Assembly (NCBI RefSeq): GCF_015160855.1
Contig: NZ_CP063373.1
Span: 310,001-374,000, forward strand
Length of the DNA stretch: 64,000 nucleotides
Reading direction: 5' to 3'
From: Streptomyces ferrugineus
GTDB taxonomy: Bacteria > Actinomycetota > Actinomycetes > Streptomycetales > Streptomycetaceae
The position numbers and the translations under genes are program-made. The notes beneath the pieces were generated by a model that did no database searches, had not been told where the DNA came from, and saw nothing but the letters and a program-made list of their open reading frames with translations. Shown in pieces: positions 17,649 to 26,126 of this stretch; within the stretch, counting starts at the first letter, position 1; every line of letters starts with the position of its first letter.

Positions 17649-17987
17649 TGTGGAGAACGGGACTTGGGCCTTGGTTGTCCACAGGAATCCCCAGCCTCCG
17701 AAGAGTTATCCACAGGGTGTGTGGATGGACTGTGGACGTCGGAATTGATCACTCCGTAACGCGTCGATCAAGTCGAGGATTCCCAGGACAAACCCGTTCC
17801 ATCCGCACTTTTGAGTGGAAACCGGTCGCCCCAAAGGATTGCCCAAAGGAAAAGAGTGGACGAAGGGTGACTTGCGGGCCGGTGGACGGCGAAGCATCCC
17901 GGAGGACGATTTGTCGACAGGGTCGCACCTGCTTGTCGACTTGTCCCCAGGTCGAGAAGAGGACCTGTGGATAACTCCTGTGGATAA
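17649..17987. other. DnaA-box cluster between serS and pheA
   Basis: Four boxes match consensus perfectly: TTGTCCACA at 17675-17683, TTATCCACA at 17706-17714, and TGTGGATAA at 17966-17974 and 17979-17987. Near matches occur at 17649 (TGTGGAGAA), 17720 and 17731, 17911 (TTGTCGACA), 17933 and 17941 (TTGTCCCCA). The whole gap 17492-18023 has no gene I can support. DnaA-box clusters outside oriC are known in Streptomyces and titrate DnaA. Confidence 0.7.
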
Positions 17988-18023
17988 CAACAATCGGCTG
18001 ATAGGGATGGCCGGCCCCGGCCC

Positions 18024-18950
18024 TCAGAACCGCCCGTCCTGGCAGCGCGCCACCCAGTCCGCCGCCGAGACGAACTCCTCGTCCGACGTCCCCGGCAGCC
18101 GCACATCCGCCGCCTTCATGTCCGCGCGCGGATACGAGCCCAGGAAGCGCACCTCCAGGCAGATCCGCTTGAGCCCCATCAGCGCCTCGGCCACCCGGCG
18201 GTCGGAGATATGGCCCTCGGCGTCGATGCAGAAGCAGTAGTTGCCGATGCCCGCGCCGGTCGGCCGGGACTGGAGCAGCATCAGGTTGATGCCGCGGGTG
18301 GCGAACTCGCCCAGAAGGTCGCGCAGGCCGCCGGGATGGTCGTCACGCTGCCACAGCACGACGGACGTCTTGTCCGCGCCGGACGGTGCCGCGGGCCGGG
18401 CCGGCCGGCCCACCAGTACGAAGCGGGTCTGGGCGTTCTCCGCGTCGTGGATGCCGGTCTCCAGCGCCTCCAGGCCGTACATCGCGGCGGCGAACTCGCC
18501 CGCGAAGGCCGCGTCGTACTGGCCCTCCTGGACCAGTCGGGCGGCGTCCGCGTTCGAGGCGGCCGACTCCCACTGGGCGTCGGGGAGGTTGTTCCTGAGC
18601 CAGTTGCGCACCTGGGGCTGGGCGGCCGGATGCGCCGAGACGGTCTTGATGTCCGACAGCTTCGTGCCCGGCCTGACCAGCAGCGCGAAGGTGATCGACA
18701 GCAGCACCTCGCGGTAGATCATCAGCGGCGCGCCCGCGACCAGCTCGTCGAGCGTGGTCGTGATGCCGCCCTCGACGGAGTTCTCGATCGGCACGAACGC
18801 GCCCTCGGCCTCGCCGGCGCGCACCGCGTCCAGCGCGGACTGCACGGACACGTAGGGGATCAGCTCCCGGGTCGCGGCCTCGGGAAGGGTGCGCAGGGCG
18901 GCCTCGGTGAAGGTGCCTTCGGGGCCGAGATAGGCGTAGCTCGCTGGCAT
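18024..18950 (-). CDS. pheA: Prephenate dehydratase
   Basis: A 308-residue monofunctional prephenate dehydratase converting prephenate to phenylpyruvate in phenylalanine synthesis. It opens with AYLGPEGTFTEAAL. Catalytic-region motifs include PIENSVEGGITTTLD and the conserved Thr in NAQTRFVLVG. An ACT domain for phenylalanine feedback control follows at about residues 205-280 (GGLRDLLGEFATRGINLMLL, QSRP in place of the common ESRP). No chorismate mutase domain is present. It lies directly after the DnaA-box cluster. Confidence 0.96.
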   Translation of the reverse strand: MPASYAYLGPEGTFTEAALRTLPEAATRELIPYVSVQSALDAVRAGEAEGAFVPIENSVEGGITTTLDELVAGAPLMIYREVLLSITFALLVRPGTKLSDIKTVSAHPAAQPQVRNWLRNNLPDAQWESAASNADAARLVQEGQYDAAFAGEFAAAMYGLEALETGIHDAENAQTRFVLVGRPARPAAPSGADKTSVVLWQRDDHPGGLRDLLGEFATRGINLMLLQSRPTGAGIGNYCFCIDAEGHISDRRVAEALMGLKRICLEVRFLGSYPRADMKAADVRLPGTSDEEFVSAADWVARCQDGRF

Positions 18951-19067
18951 GACCTCACCCTAATGGGCCTTGCGAAGGGCGGCGCACGCCTCTTGACCGC
19001 GCGCCGCCCCCGAGACGCCCTCACCGTCGTACACGAGTGCACAACCCGTACGACCCTCTCGTCACCC

Positions 19068-20411
19068 TCACCCCTCCAGCAACCGCTGCCCCACGTACTC
19101 CCCCTTGGCCGCCCCGCCCGGCACCGCGAACAGTCCGCTCGCCTCGTGCCGGATGTACTTCGACAGCGCGTCGCCCCGGTCGAGCTTGCGCTGGACGGTG
19201 ACGAAGCCGCGCAGCGGGTCGGCCTGCCAGCAGATGAAGAGGAGGCCCGCGTCGGGCACGCCGTCCGCGTCGATGCCGTCGTGGAATGAGAAGGGGCGCC
19301 GCAGCATCGCCGCGCCGCCGTTCTGGTCGGGCCGGGTGATGCGCGCGTGGGCGTTGATGGGGACGATCAGGTTCCCGGCCTTGTCCGTCTTCTCCAGATC
19401 CATCTCGGTCGTCTCGGTGCCCCCCGACAGCGGCGCCCCGTCGGACTTGCGGCGTCCGATGACGTCCTCCTGCTCCTTGACCGAGAGCTGCTCCCAGTCG
19501 TCGAGGAGCATGCGGATGCGGCGTACGACGGCGTAGGAGCCGTTCGCCATCCAAGCCGGGTCCTTCGAACCGGACTCGGGCACGAAGATCCGCTGGTCGA
19601 AGTCGGCCTCCGATGGCTTCGGATTGCGCGTGCCGTCCATCTGGCCCATCAGGTTGCGGGCCGTCATCGGGTGCGCGGTGGCACCCGGCGAGCGGTTGAA
19701 GCCGTTCATCTGCCAGCGCACCTTGGCCGCCTGCCCCGCGTCCTTCTGGATCGCGCGCAGGGCGTGGAAGGCGACCAGGGCGTCATTGGCGCCGATCTGC
19801 ACCCACAGATCGCCGTTGCTGCGTGCCTTGTCGAGCTGGTCGGAGGAGAAGTCGGGCAGCGGGTCCAGGGAGACGGGGCGCTGCTTCTCCAGGCCGGTGC
19901 GCGCGAAGAAGCTGTATCCGAAGCCGAAGGTGATCGTCAGCGAGGACGGCCCGGCGTCGCGGGCGACATCCGTGTCGTCCTCCTTGGCCGCCTCGCCCGC
20001 CATCAGCCGCCGTGCTGTCTCCGACCAGCGGCGCAGCAGCGCCGCCGCCTCCTTGCGTCCGGCACCCGCCGCCAGGTCGAAGGCGATGACGTGGCCGCGT
20101 GCCTGGAGGCCCTGGAGGATGCCGGGCTGATGTTTCCCGTGAAACATCACCTGATCGGCTCCCAGCGAGGCGAGCGGCGTCGCCTCGGCCGGCCGCGCGG
20201 CATATCCCACGGCCCCGCCGGCCGCACCGAGCACCAGCCCGGTGGCACCGGCGGTTCCGAGCAGCCGACGTCGCGACATGCCCTCCTTGCCGCCGGCGCT
20301 CTTGGGAAGACCGCCATTAAGTGCGGTCTCGCCCTTGAGCGCCTTCCCGGGAGTCTTGGGGGCGTCGGGGGTCTCGGGGGTACGGGCCTCCGGGATGGAC
20401 TGGTCAGACAT
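19068..20411 (-). CDS. dtpA: Tat-secreted DyP-type haem peroxidase (DtpA-like)
   Basis: A 447-residue dye-decolourising peroxidase. A twin-arginine signal (SRRRLLGTAGATGLVLGAA, about 46-66) marks Tat export of the folded haem protein. The DyP GxxDG motif is GQMDG (catalytic Asp about 259), the proximal His is in INAHARI (about 355), and the distal Arg is in MLRRPF. In S. lividans the homologue DtpA works with Sco, ECuC and the copper oxidase GlxA in copper-dependent development. Its gene order here (last gene of the copper operon) fits. A parS-like site lies inside the coding region at 20131. Confidence 0.93.
   Translation of the reverse strand: MSDQSIPEARTPETPDAPKTPGKALKGETALNGGLPKSAGGKEGMSRRRLLGTAGATGLVLGAAGGAVGYAARPAEATPLASLGADQVMFHGKHQPGILQGLQARGHVIAFDLAAGAGRKEAAALLRRWSETARRLMAGEAAKEDDTDVARDAGPSSLTITFGFGYSFFARTGLEKQRPVSLDPLPDFSSDQLDKARSNGDLWVQIGANDALVAFHALRAIQKDAGQAAKVRWQMNGFNRSPGATAHPMTARNLMGQMDGTRNPKPSEADFDQRIFVPESGSKDPAWMANGSYAVVRRIRMLLDDWEQLSVKEQEDVIGRRKSDGAPLSGGTETTEMDLEKTDKAGNLIVPINAHARITRPDQNGGAAMLRRPFSFHDGIDADGVPDAGLLFICWQADPLRGFVTVQRKLDRGDALSKYIRHEASGLFAVPGGAAKGEYVGQRLLEG
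20131..20146. other. parS-like site inside dtpA
   Basis: TGTTTCCCGTGAAACA differs from the parS consensus at one internal position (C for A). It encodes part of the dtpA region just after the Tat signal and therefore constrains the protein. Streptomyces parS sets include single-mismatch copies, so ParB binding is plausible. Confidence 0.65.
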
Positions 20412-20418
20412 GGTGCGG

Positions 20419-22401
20419 TCAGCCGATCTGCGCGTTCTTGGAGACGGTGGTCTGGTCGACGTCGGAGGTCCGTACGGTCACGGCGATCTTCCATTCGCCG
20501 GCCACGGGGATCTGCACTCCGTTCGCCGACCAGTGTCCGGTGGAGATGTGGTCGGGAACGACGGGCAGCGGCCCGATGTCCTGGGACTCGAGAGTGAAGG
20601 CGACCTTCACCTCGGGGATGTCGAAGGCGCGGCCATTGGGGCGCTGCACATAGACGTGCATCTCGTTGCCGCCCACGCGCGCGGGATCGAGATCGACCCG
20701 CACGACGCCCTTGCCGTCCTCTCCGCCGGTGTCGAAGGACATGTCCAGGGTCAGCGCCCCGGCGGCCGACGCGTCCGCGGACGAGGCCGCCGTGGCCGCC
20801 TTGGCCTGCTCCTCCGTACGCCCCGGTTCGGTCGAGGTCAGCATGGTGGTGACGGCGAGCAGGACCACCGCGACACCCGCCTCGGCCAGCACCGAGCGGC
20901 GCAGTCCGAACCGGTTCGGGTCGGCGTCCCGCTGCTGCTTCTGCCGCGCCGTGTCCCTCGCGGCCTGCTGCCGGGCGAGCTGCGCGGCGCGCTCGGAATC
21001 GCCGCCCTCCTGGTCGGACGCGGCGGCGCCCTGCTTCCCCGATCCAGAACCGGGACCGGCCCCGGCACCCGCATCAGCCGTCGACTCGGAGGCACCGGCA
21101 CCGGCCCGCGCCGCGGCATGCTCCTTCTCGCCCTCGCTCGCCCCCTCTTCCTCCCGGGGCTTCACCACGACCGCCTCGGCCAGCCGGGCCGTCCACCGCC
21201 GCGAGATCCCCGCGATCCCCACCAGCAGCACCACGAGCCCGATCTTGACCAGCAGCAACTGCCCGTATCGCGTGTCGGTGAACGCCGACCAGGAGCCGAG
21301 CTGCCGCCACGACTGGTAGATCCCGGTCGCGACCAGCGCGAGCACACTGCCGAACGCGACGCGCGAGAACCGTCGTACGGCGGGCGCGTCGACCGCGGTG
21401 TCCGCGGGCGCCCAGTAGAGGGCGACGAGCAGTGCGGCGAGTCCGCCGAGCCAGCTCGCGACGGCCATCAGGTGGACGACGTCGACGGGCATCGCGATCC
21501 CGGTCTGGAGACCGGTCGAGGCGTGCTCGGACATCGCCCAGCTCGCCGCGAGCCCCGCCGCGACCACGGTCCCGCCGATGGCGAGCCCGAAGGTCAGGTC
21601 CCGCTTCTCCTCGTCCTCCCGCTTCTCGTACGCCCCGAACAGCACCGCGATGAACAGTGCCGCCGCGGCGAGCAGCAGCAGCCGGGACACCAGCGCCGCG
21701 CCCGTCTTGGTCTGCAGCACCTGCCCGAGCAGGTCCAGGTCGAAGATGTCGCCGGCCTTGCCGCTGCCGGTGTACGAGCCGCGCAGGAGCAGCAGGCCGA
21801 GCGTGGCGGAGGTCAGGGCCAGCCAGCCGGAGACGGTGAGCCGCTGCAGCACCCGCACACCCGCCCCGCGCTGCCAGCAGGCGAGCACGAAGGCGGCGCC
21901 GCCGATCATGACGATGTAGCCGGCGTACGACACGTACCGCCCGAAGCCGTAGAGCGTGCCGACGACCCCGCCACCCGCCGTCTGGTCGGAGACGGAGACG
22001 GAGGTCTGGGAGGGGGCGCCGATGGAGAAGGTGTAGGCGCCGGCGACGGGATGGCTGTCCGCGGACACCACCTGGTAGGAGACGGTGTACGTGCCGTCGG
22101 GCAGGCCGGGGTCGAGTTTCACGGCGTAGGCCGTGCCGCTGAGGTTGGCCGGGTCGCCCTTGTCGACACGCTCGCCCTTGGGGTCGAGCACCCGCAGGGA
22201 GTCGTCGGACACGGCGACCTTCTCGGAGAAGGTCAGCGAGATCTGCGTCGGGGCCTTCTCGACCACCGCCCCCTGCCGGGGGTCGCTGCCGGTCAGCGCA
22301 GCATGCGCGGAGACCGGCCCGGCACCGGCGAGGAGCAGGCCGGTGGCGGCCAGGAGCAGCAGCACCAGGGTCCGCACGCGGGGGGCGATGGTCTGGGTCA
22401 A
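20419..22401 (-). CDS. cmtA: CopC-CopD fusion copper transport protein
   Basis: A 660-residue protein. A signal peptide ends in VSAHAALTG, exposing an N-terminal His that CopC uses as a copper ligand; the CopC domain runs to about 125 (DSHPVAGAYTF carries another His). Eight or so transmembrane segments of a CopD domain follow (about 150-400). A low-complexity cytosolic or surface linker (AAARAGAGASESTADAGAGA) and a C-terminal YtkA-like beta domain (about 550-660) complete it. It sits eight bases upstream of dtpA and 13 bases after ecuC, so one transcript is likely. The symbol follows the S. lividans homologue. Confidence 0.9.
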   Translation of the reverse strand: MTQTIAPRVRTLVLLLLAATGLLLAGAGPVSAHAALTGSDPRQGAVVEKAPTQISLTFSEKVAVSDDSLRVLDPKGERVDKGDPANLSGTAYAVKLDPGLPDGTYTVSYQVVSADSHPVAGAYTFSIGAPSQTSVSVSDQTAGGGVVGTLYGFGRYVSYAGYIVMIGGAAFVLACWQRGAGVRVLQRLTVSGWLALTSATLGLLLLRGSYTGSGKAGDIFDLDLLGQVLQTKTGAALVSRLLLLAAAALFIAVLFGAYEKREDEEKRDLTFGLAIGGTVVAAGLAASWAMSEHASTGLQTGIAMPVDVVHLMAVASWLGGLAALLVALYWAPADTAVDAPAVRRFSRVAFGSVLALVATGIYQSWRQLGSWSAFTDTRYGQLLLVKIGLVVLLVGIAGISRRWTARLAEAVVVKPREEEGASEGEKEHAAARAGAGASESTADAGAGAGPGSGSGKQGAAASDQEGGDSERAAQLARQQAARDTARQKQQRDADPNRFGLRRSVLAEAGVAVVLLAVTTMLTSTEPGRTEEQAKAATAASSADASAAGALTLDMSFDTGGEDGKGVVRVDLDPARVGGNEMHVYVQRPNGRAFDIPEVKVAFTLESQDIGPLPVVPDHISTGHWSANGVQIPVAGEWKIAVTVRTSDVDQTTVSKNAQIG

Positions 22402-22414
22402 GGCGATCTCTCCC

Positions 22415-22861
22415 TCAGTGCCCGGTCTTCGGGGTGTACGTCGCGGACTTCACCGGCATCGCGACCGTGACCGTGCCGGACTCGGCGAAGTGGAGCCGCA
22501 CGGTCACCTTCTCGCCCTGCTTCGGCTTTCGCTTCAGGTTCTCGAACATCAGATGGTTGCCGCCGCTCTTGAACACCAGTCGACCGTGCGCGGGGACGGC
22601 GAGGTCCGTGGCCTCCCGCATCGACGAACCGACCGTCTCGTGCGCGGTGACCTCGCCGACGTCGCTGGTGACGGAGGTCAACTCGTCCTTCGTACCGCCC
22701 TCGTTGGTGACGGTCAGGAAGCCGGCCGCCATGGAGTCGGAGACGGGCTGCGGCATGTAGGCGCCGCTGACGGACACGTCGGCCTTGGAGTCCTCGGAGC
22801 CGCAGCCCGCGAGGGCCAGGGCTCCGGTCAGCGCGACGGCCACCGGGGCGAGGCGCCTCAC
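22415..22861 (-). CDS. ecuC: PCuAC-family extracellular copper chaperone lipoprotein
   Basis: A 148-residue lipoprotein (lipobox LALAGC) with a PCuAC domain. The Cu(I) ligands expected of the family, H(M)x10Mx21HxM, are represented by SSMREATDL, HGRLVF and NHLMFENL. It loads copper onto Sco or other targets outside the membrane. The GTG start overlaps the sco stop as GTGA, so it is translationally coupled to sco. Confidence 0.92.
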   Translation of the reverse strand: MRRLAPVAVALTGALALAGCGSEDSKADVSVSGAYMPQPVSDSMAAGFLTVTNEGGTKDELTSVTSDVGEVTAHETVGSSMREATDLAVPAHGRLVFKSGGNHLMFENLKRKPKQGEKVTVRLHFAESGTVTVAMPVKSATYTPKTGH

Positions 22862-23511
22862 GGCTTCTCCCCCTTGATCAGCTTGGGGAGATCCTTGGTG
22901 TAGTCGTCGACGGTGGCGTCCTCGGTGTAGAGGACGTACCCGGCGTCGTTCTTCGGCGAGAACGCGACGACCTGGGTGCCGTGCGTGGAGACCATCTTGC
23001 CGTTCTTGTCCTTGTGCGGCGGCTCGATGGAGATACCGAGGGTGCGGGCGCCGGCCTGGATGGTGTCGAAGTCCCCGGTCAGGCCGACGACCTGCGGGTC
23101 GATGCCCTTGAGCCACTTGCCGAGCGCGGCGGCGGTGTCGCGCTCGGGGTCGGTGGTGACGAACACGACGCGCAGCTCGTCCTGCTCGGCCTTGGGCAGC
23201 TGCTTCTTGGCGACGGCGATGTTGTTCATCGTCAGCGGGCAGACGTCGGGGCAGTTGGTGTAGCCGAAGTAGATCAGCGTCGGCTTGCCCTGGGTCTCCT
23301 TGCGGAGGTCGTACTTCTTGCCGCTGGTGTCGGTGAGCACCAGATCCGGCTTCTCGAACGGCTTGTCGAGGACGATGGCGGCCTTGTCCGCATCGGCCTC
23401 CTCGGAGACCACGGTCACCGGCGAGGCGCCGTCGTCGCCGTTGCCGCAGGCGGAGAGGGTCAGGGTGGCGGCGGCGAGCAGTGCGGCCGCGGCGAAGGTC
23501 TTCTTACGCAT
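22858..23511 (-). CDS. sco: Sco1/SenC-type copper chaperone lipoprotein
   Basis: A 217-residue thioredoxin-fold copper metallochaperone with lipobox LSAC. The copper site is CPDVCP (Cys pair) plus a downstream His in STHGTQV. Sco proteins mature the CuA centre of cytochrome oxidase; in S. lividans Sco also supports copper-dependent morphogenesis. It is the first of the tight sco-ecuC-copCD-dtpA run. Confidence 0.95.
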   Translation of the reverse strand: MRKKTFAAAALLAAATLTLSACGNGDDGASPVTVVSEEADADKAAIVLDKPFEKPDLVLTDTSGKKYDLRKETQGKPTLIYFGYTNCPDVCPLTMNNIAVAKKQLPKAEQDELRVVFVTTDPERDTAAALGKWLKGIDPQVVGLTGDFDTIQAGARTLGISIEPPHKDKNGKMVSTHGTQVVAFSPKNDAGYVLYTEDATVDDYTKDLPKLIKGEKP

Positions 23512-23607
23512 GACGAGTCTTCTTACGCATAGAACGATGTCCCAGTTGTGAGTGATCCGGCGCGCACCGGGGACGTGCCCCGGCGCGCGCCGTGAACCGG
23601 AGGGCCG

Positions 23608-24345
23608 TCAGGCCTCGGTGCGCCGACGGCCGGCGAGCACGCCGTACGCCACGCCCAGCGCGCCGACGACGATGCCGACCACGCCCAGGACGCGGGCGGT
23701 GGTGTCGCTGCTGTCGGCCGGCTCGGCGGCGTCGGTCTTGGCGGAGGCGGCCTCGGCATCGTCGGAGTCGGAGGCCTTGTCGGAGGAGGACGAGCCGTGG
23801 TGGCCGTCCTCGGCGGCGGACAGTGCGAGCACCGGCGCCGGGTTCTCGGGCTCGTCCTGGCCCTCCTGCGGGACCTCGATCCAGCGCACGACCTCCTTGT
23901 TGGAGTAGGTCTGGATCGCCTTGAAGACGAGTTCGTCGGTGTTCTCGGGAAGCTGGCCGATGGAGACCGGGAACTTCTCGAAGTAGCCCGGCTCGATGCC
24001 CTTGCCGTCGGCGGTCCAGGTGATCTTGGAGACCGCCTCGGAGATCTTCTCGCCGTGCAGCTCGATCGGCTTGTCGAGCTTGGACTTGGTGACCTCGATC
24101 TTCCAGCCGGGCATCGGCTCCGGCATGGCGGAGGCCAGCGGGTGGTCGGTCGGGAAGGTGACCTCGAGCTTGGTGGTCGAGGCGTTGTCGCGCTCGTTGG
24201 GCACCTTGAAGTCGACGACCGCGTAGCCGCCCTTGGCCGCCGTGCCCTCGGGCTGCACGCCGACGTGGGCGAAGGCGGGGACGGACAGGGCGAGCACGGT
24301 CGTGCCGGCGAGGGCGCCCACGGCGGCGATACGAGAGGCCTTCAT
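23608..24345 (-). CDS. ycnI: YcnI-family copper-binding protein, membrane-anchored
   Basis: A 245-residue protein. The signal peptide ends at SVPAFAH, so a mature N-terminal His is available for copper binding as in YcnI/DUF1775. The DUF1775 domain spans about 30-165, and a C-terminal helix (about 205-230) anchors it. The start at MKASRIAAVGAL (24345) is chosen because the residues before it are non-coding in character. It belongs to the copper group with sco downstream. Confidence 0.88.
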   Translation of the reverse strand: MKASRIAAVGALAGTTVLALSVPAFAHVGVQPEGTAAKGGYAVVDFKVPNERDNASTTKLEVTFPTDHPLASAMPEPMPGWKIEVTKSKLDKPIELHGEKISEAVSKITWTADGKGIEPGYFEKFPVSIGQLPENTDELVFKAIQTYSNKEVVRWIEVPQEGQDEPENPAPVLALSAAEDGHHGSSSSDKASDSDDAEAASAKTDAAEPADSSDTTARVLGVVGIVVGALGVAYGVLAGRRRTEA

Positions 24346-24530
24346 TTCGGAGCACTCCACTGTGAATGAGATTCGGATTCCGGTGGTGAAGAGGAGTACG
24401 TGTGCGCCGGGTTGCCCGGTCAGAGGGAAACGACGGGAAAGAACCGTCCCTCGGTCGGAAACGGGGCACACGCGCGTGCCGCCCGACGGCGGCCCTCAAC
24501 CCACGTCAGTGGAGCGGCGGTCGCGTCGTG

Positions 24531-25400
24531 TCAGGCGGCGAGGGCGAGCGCGGTGGCCGGCGGGCCGCGCCTGATCAGCGTGTGCTGGAGGGCGACGGTG
24601 CGGGGCGCGGGGGGCACCGGTGTCTCGGTGCGCAGGAAGCGCGGGCCCGCATCGCGAGCGCCCGGCAGCCCGGCACGCAGGGCGCGCACCAGCGCGAGCG
24701 CCCCGCGCAGGGAACGTATGAGAGCCCCCTCGGCGACCGAGTGCGCCGACAGCGTGGACATCTCGGCGATCCGCAGCAGGGCCAGGTCCCCGCGGCGCAG
24801 CAGCCACCCCGCGACGATCGCCGCGAGGAGGTGGGCGAGCGCCATGGGCAGCGACGGCAGCAGCGAGGCGGCGGAGTCGGTGGTGACCGGCAGGGCGTCC
24901 ACCGACCGGTGCGAGAGATGCTCCCCCGCCCCCGTGCCTGCCCCTGTGCCTGCCCCCGCCCCCGTGCCCGTGCCGATCCGCGCCTCGGTGAGGATCCGCT
25001 GGGCCTGGGCGGGGCTGATGGCCGCCGCGGCGCTGCCGCACACGAGCCGCGCGGCCCGCTCGACGAGCGCGGCGTCGGCCAGGGAAGCGGTGGCCGAGGG
25101 CGATCCCCCGGCGATCGTCGTCCCGTGCTGCCCCAGCCCGAACAGCGTGTGCAGGACGGTCTGGCCGACCGCGAGCAGCGCCGCCGTCCCGGGCAGCGAA
25201 CGTTCGCGTCCGGTGAGCGGCACGGTGACGGCAACGACCCCCAGGAACCCCGCGCCCAGCGTCCACAGCGGGATCCTGGCGCAGGAGCCCAGCACATGGC
25301 CCATCCCGGCCAGCACGACGCAGACCGCGGCGAACACCGCGGCCCGCAGTATCCGGAGATCGCTTCCGGAGCGCGCCGTGCGCGGGTGGGGGGCAGTCAT
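24531..25400 (-). CDS. Hypothetical integral membrane protein of the copper locus
   Basis: A 289-residue protein with about five hydrophobic segments (AAVFAAVCVVLAGMGHVLG; AALLAVGQTVLHTLFGL with His; LAHLLAAIVAGWLL). A GTGAGAGTGAG low-complexity linker separates its halves. His and Cys residues within membrane segments would fit metal transport, but no family motif is clear. It lies upstream of ycnI on the same strand. Confidence 0.75.
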   Translation of the reverse strand: MTAPHPRTARSGSDLRILRAAVFAAVCVVLAGMGHVLGSCARIPLWTLGAGFLGVVAVTVPLTGRERSLPGTAALLAVGQTVLHTLFGLGQHGTTIAGGSPSATASLADAALVERAARLVCGSAAAAISPAQAQRILTEARIGTGTGAGAGTGAGTGAGEHLSHRSVDALPVTTDSAASLLPSLPMALAHLLAAIVAGWLLRRGDLALLRIAEMSTLSAHSVAEGALIRSLRGALALVRALRAGLPGARDAGPRFLRTETPVPPAPRTVALQHTLIRRGPPATALALAA

Positions 25401-25482
25401 GGCGGGCTCATCATCGCACTGGCCTTATGACCGCCATACGGCAGGTCCGCAAGATGACAAACCAACCGGAAGATCACCTTCT

Positions 25483-25497
25483 GGTGTGGGCCACACC
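25483..25497. promoter_or_regulatory. Palindrome in a divergent promoter region
   Basis: GGTGTGG-G-CCACACC is a perfect seven-base inverted repeat around one base. It lies between the minus-strand membrane protein and the plus-strand HATPase gene, and so is a candidate operator for either. No named binding consensus is recognised. Confidence 0.4.
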
Positions 25498-25623
25498 CAC
25501 ATACACCGATTCCTGCGTAGGCGCATCGACCATATGGGCGGCATCACGTCAAGGATGTGCTTACAGCGGGGCACTCGCGGCAATACGTAACGGTATGTCG
25601 AGCCGCGGCCAGGAGGCTGGAGC

Positions 25624-26073
25624 ATGAGCATCTGGTGGTCACTCCATCTGCGCCGCGAAGCCGCGAGCGTTCCTCTCGCCCGGCGCCTGCTGCTCGGCAC
25701 CATGGAGACGGCGGGCGTCGACCCCGACATCTCGTACGACCTCTCCGTCGCCCTGAGCGAGGCCTGCGCCAACGCCGTCGAGCACGGCGGCGCCACCACG
25801 CCCGACGGCTCCCCGCAGGCGTACCGCGTCACGGCCTATCTGGACGGCGAGAAGTGCCACATCGAGGTCACCGACTCGGGTCCGGGCTTCACGGCACCGC
25901 ACCGTGCCCCGCGTCCGGCGCCCTCCGACGCCGAGGACGGCCGGGGCCTGTGCCTCATCAGCGAACTCGCCGACCACGTCCAGATCGGCAACAAGCCGGG
26001 GCGGGGCGGGGCGGTGGTGAGCTTCGACAAGATCCTCAAGTGGCGTGAGGGCGCCCCTCTGGTGGCGGTGTAG
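25624..26073 (+). CDS. HATPase_c anti-sigma-factor-type kinase domain protein
   Basis: A 149-residue GHKL ATPase domain protein (N box SEACANAVEHG, G1 EVTDSGPGF, G2 DGRGLCL). Such single-domain proteins are RsbW/SpoIIAB-like anti-sigma factors or their relatives, numerous in Streptomyces. AGGAGG precedes the ATG. It is transcribed away from the copper locus and no partner is adjacent. Confidence 0.88.
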   Translation: MSIWWSLHLRREAASVPLARRLLLGTMETAGVDPDISYDLSVALSEACANAVEHGGATTPDGSPQAYRVTAYLDGEKCHIEVTDSGPGFTAPHRAPRPAPSDAEDGRGLCLISELADHVQIGNKPGRGGAVVSFDKILKWREGAPLVAV

Positions 26074-26126
26074 CGCGCCGCGTCACCGCAGGACCGCGGG
26101 GCTGCCCTCCTGCGCCGCGCAGGCGC

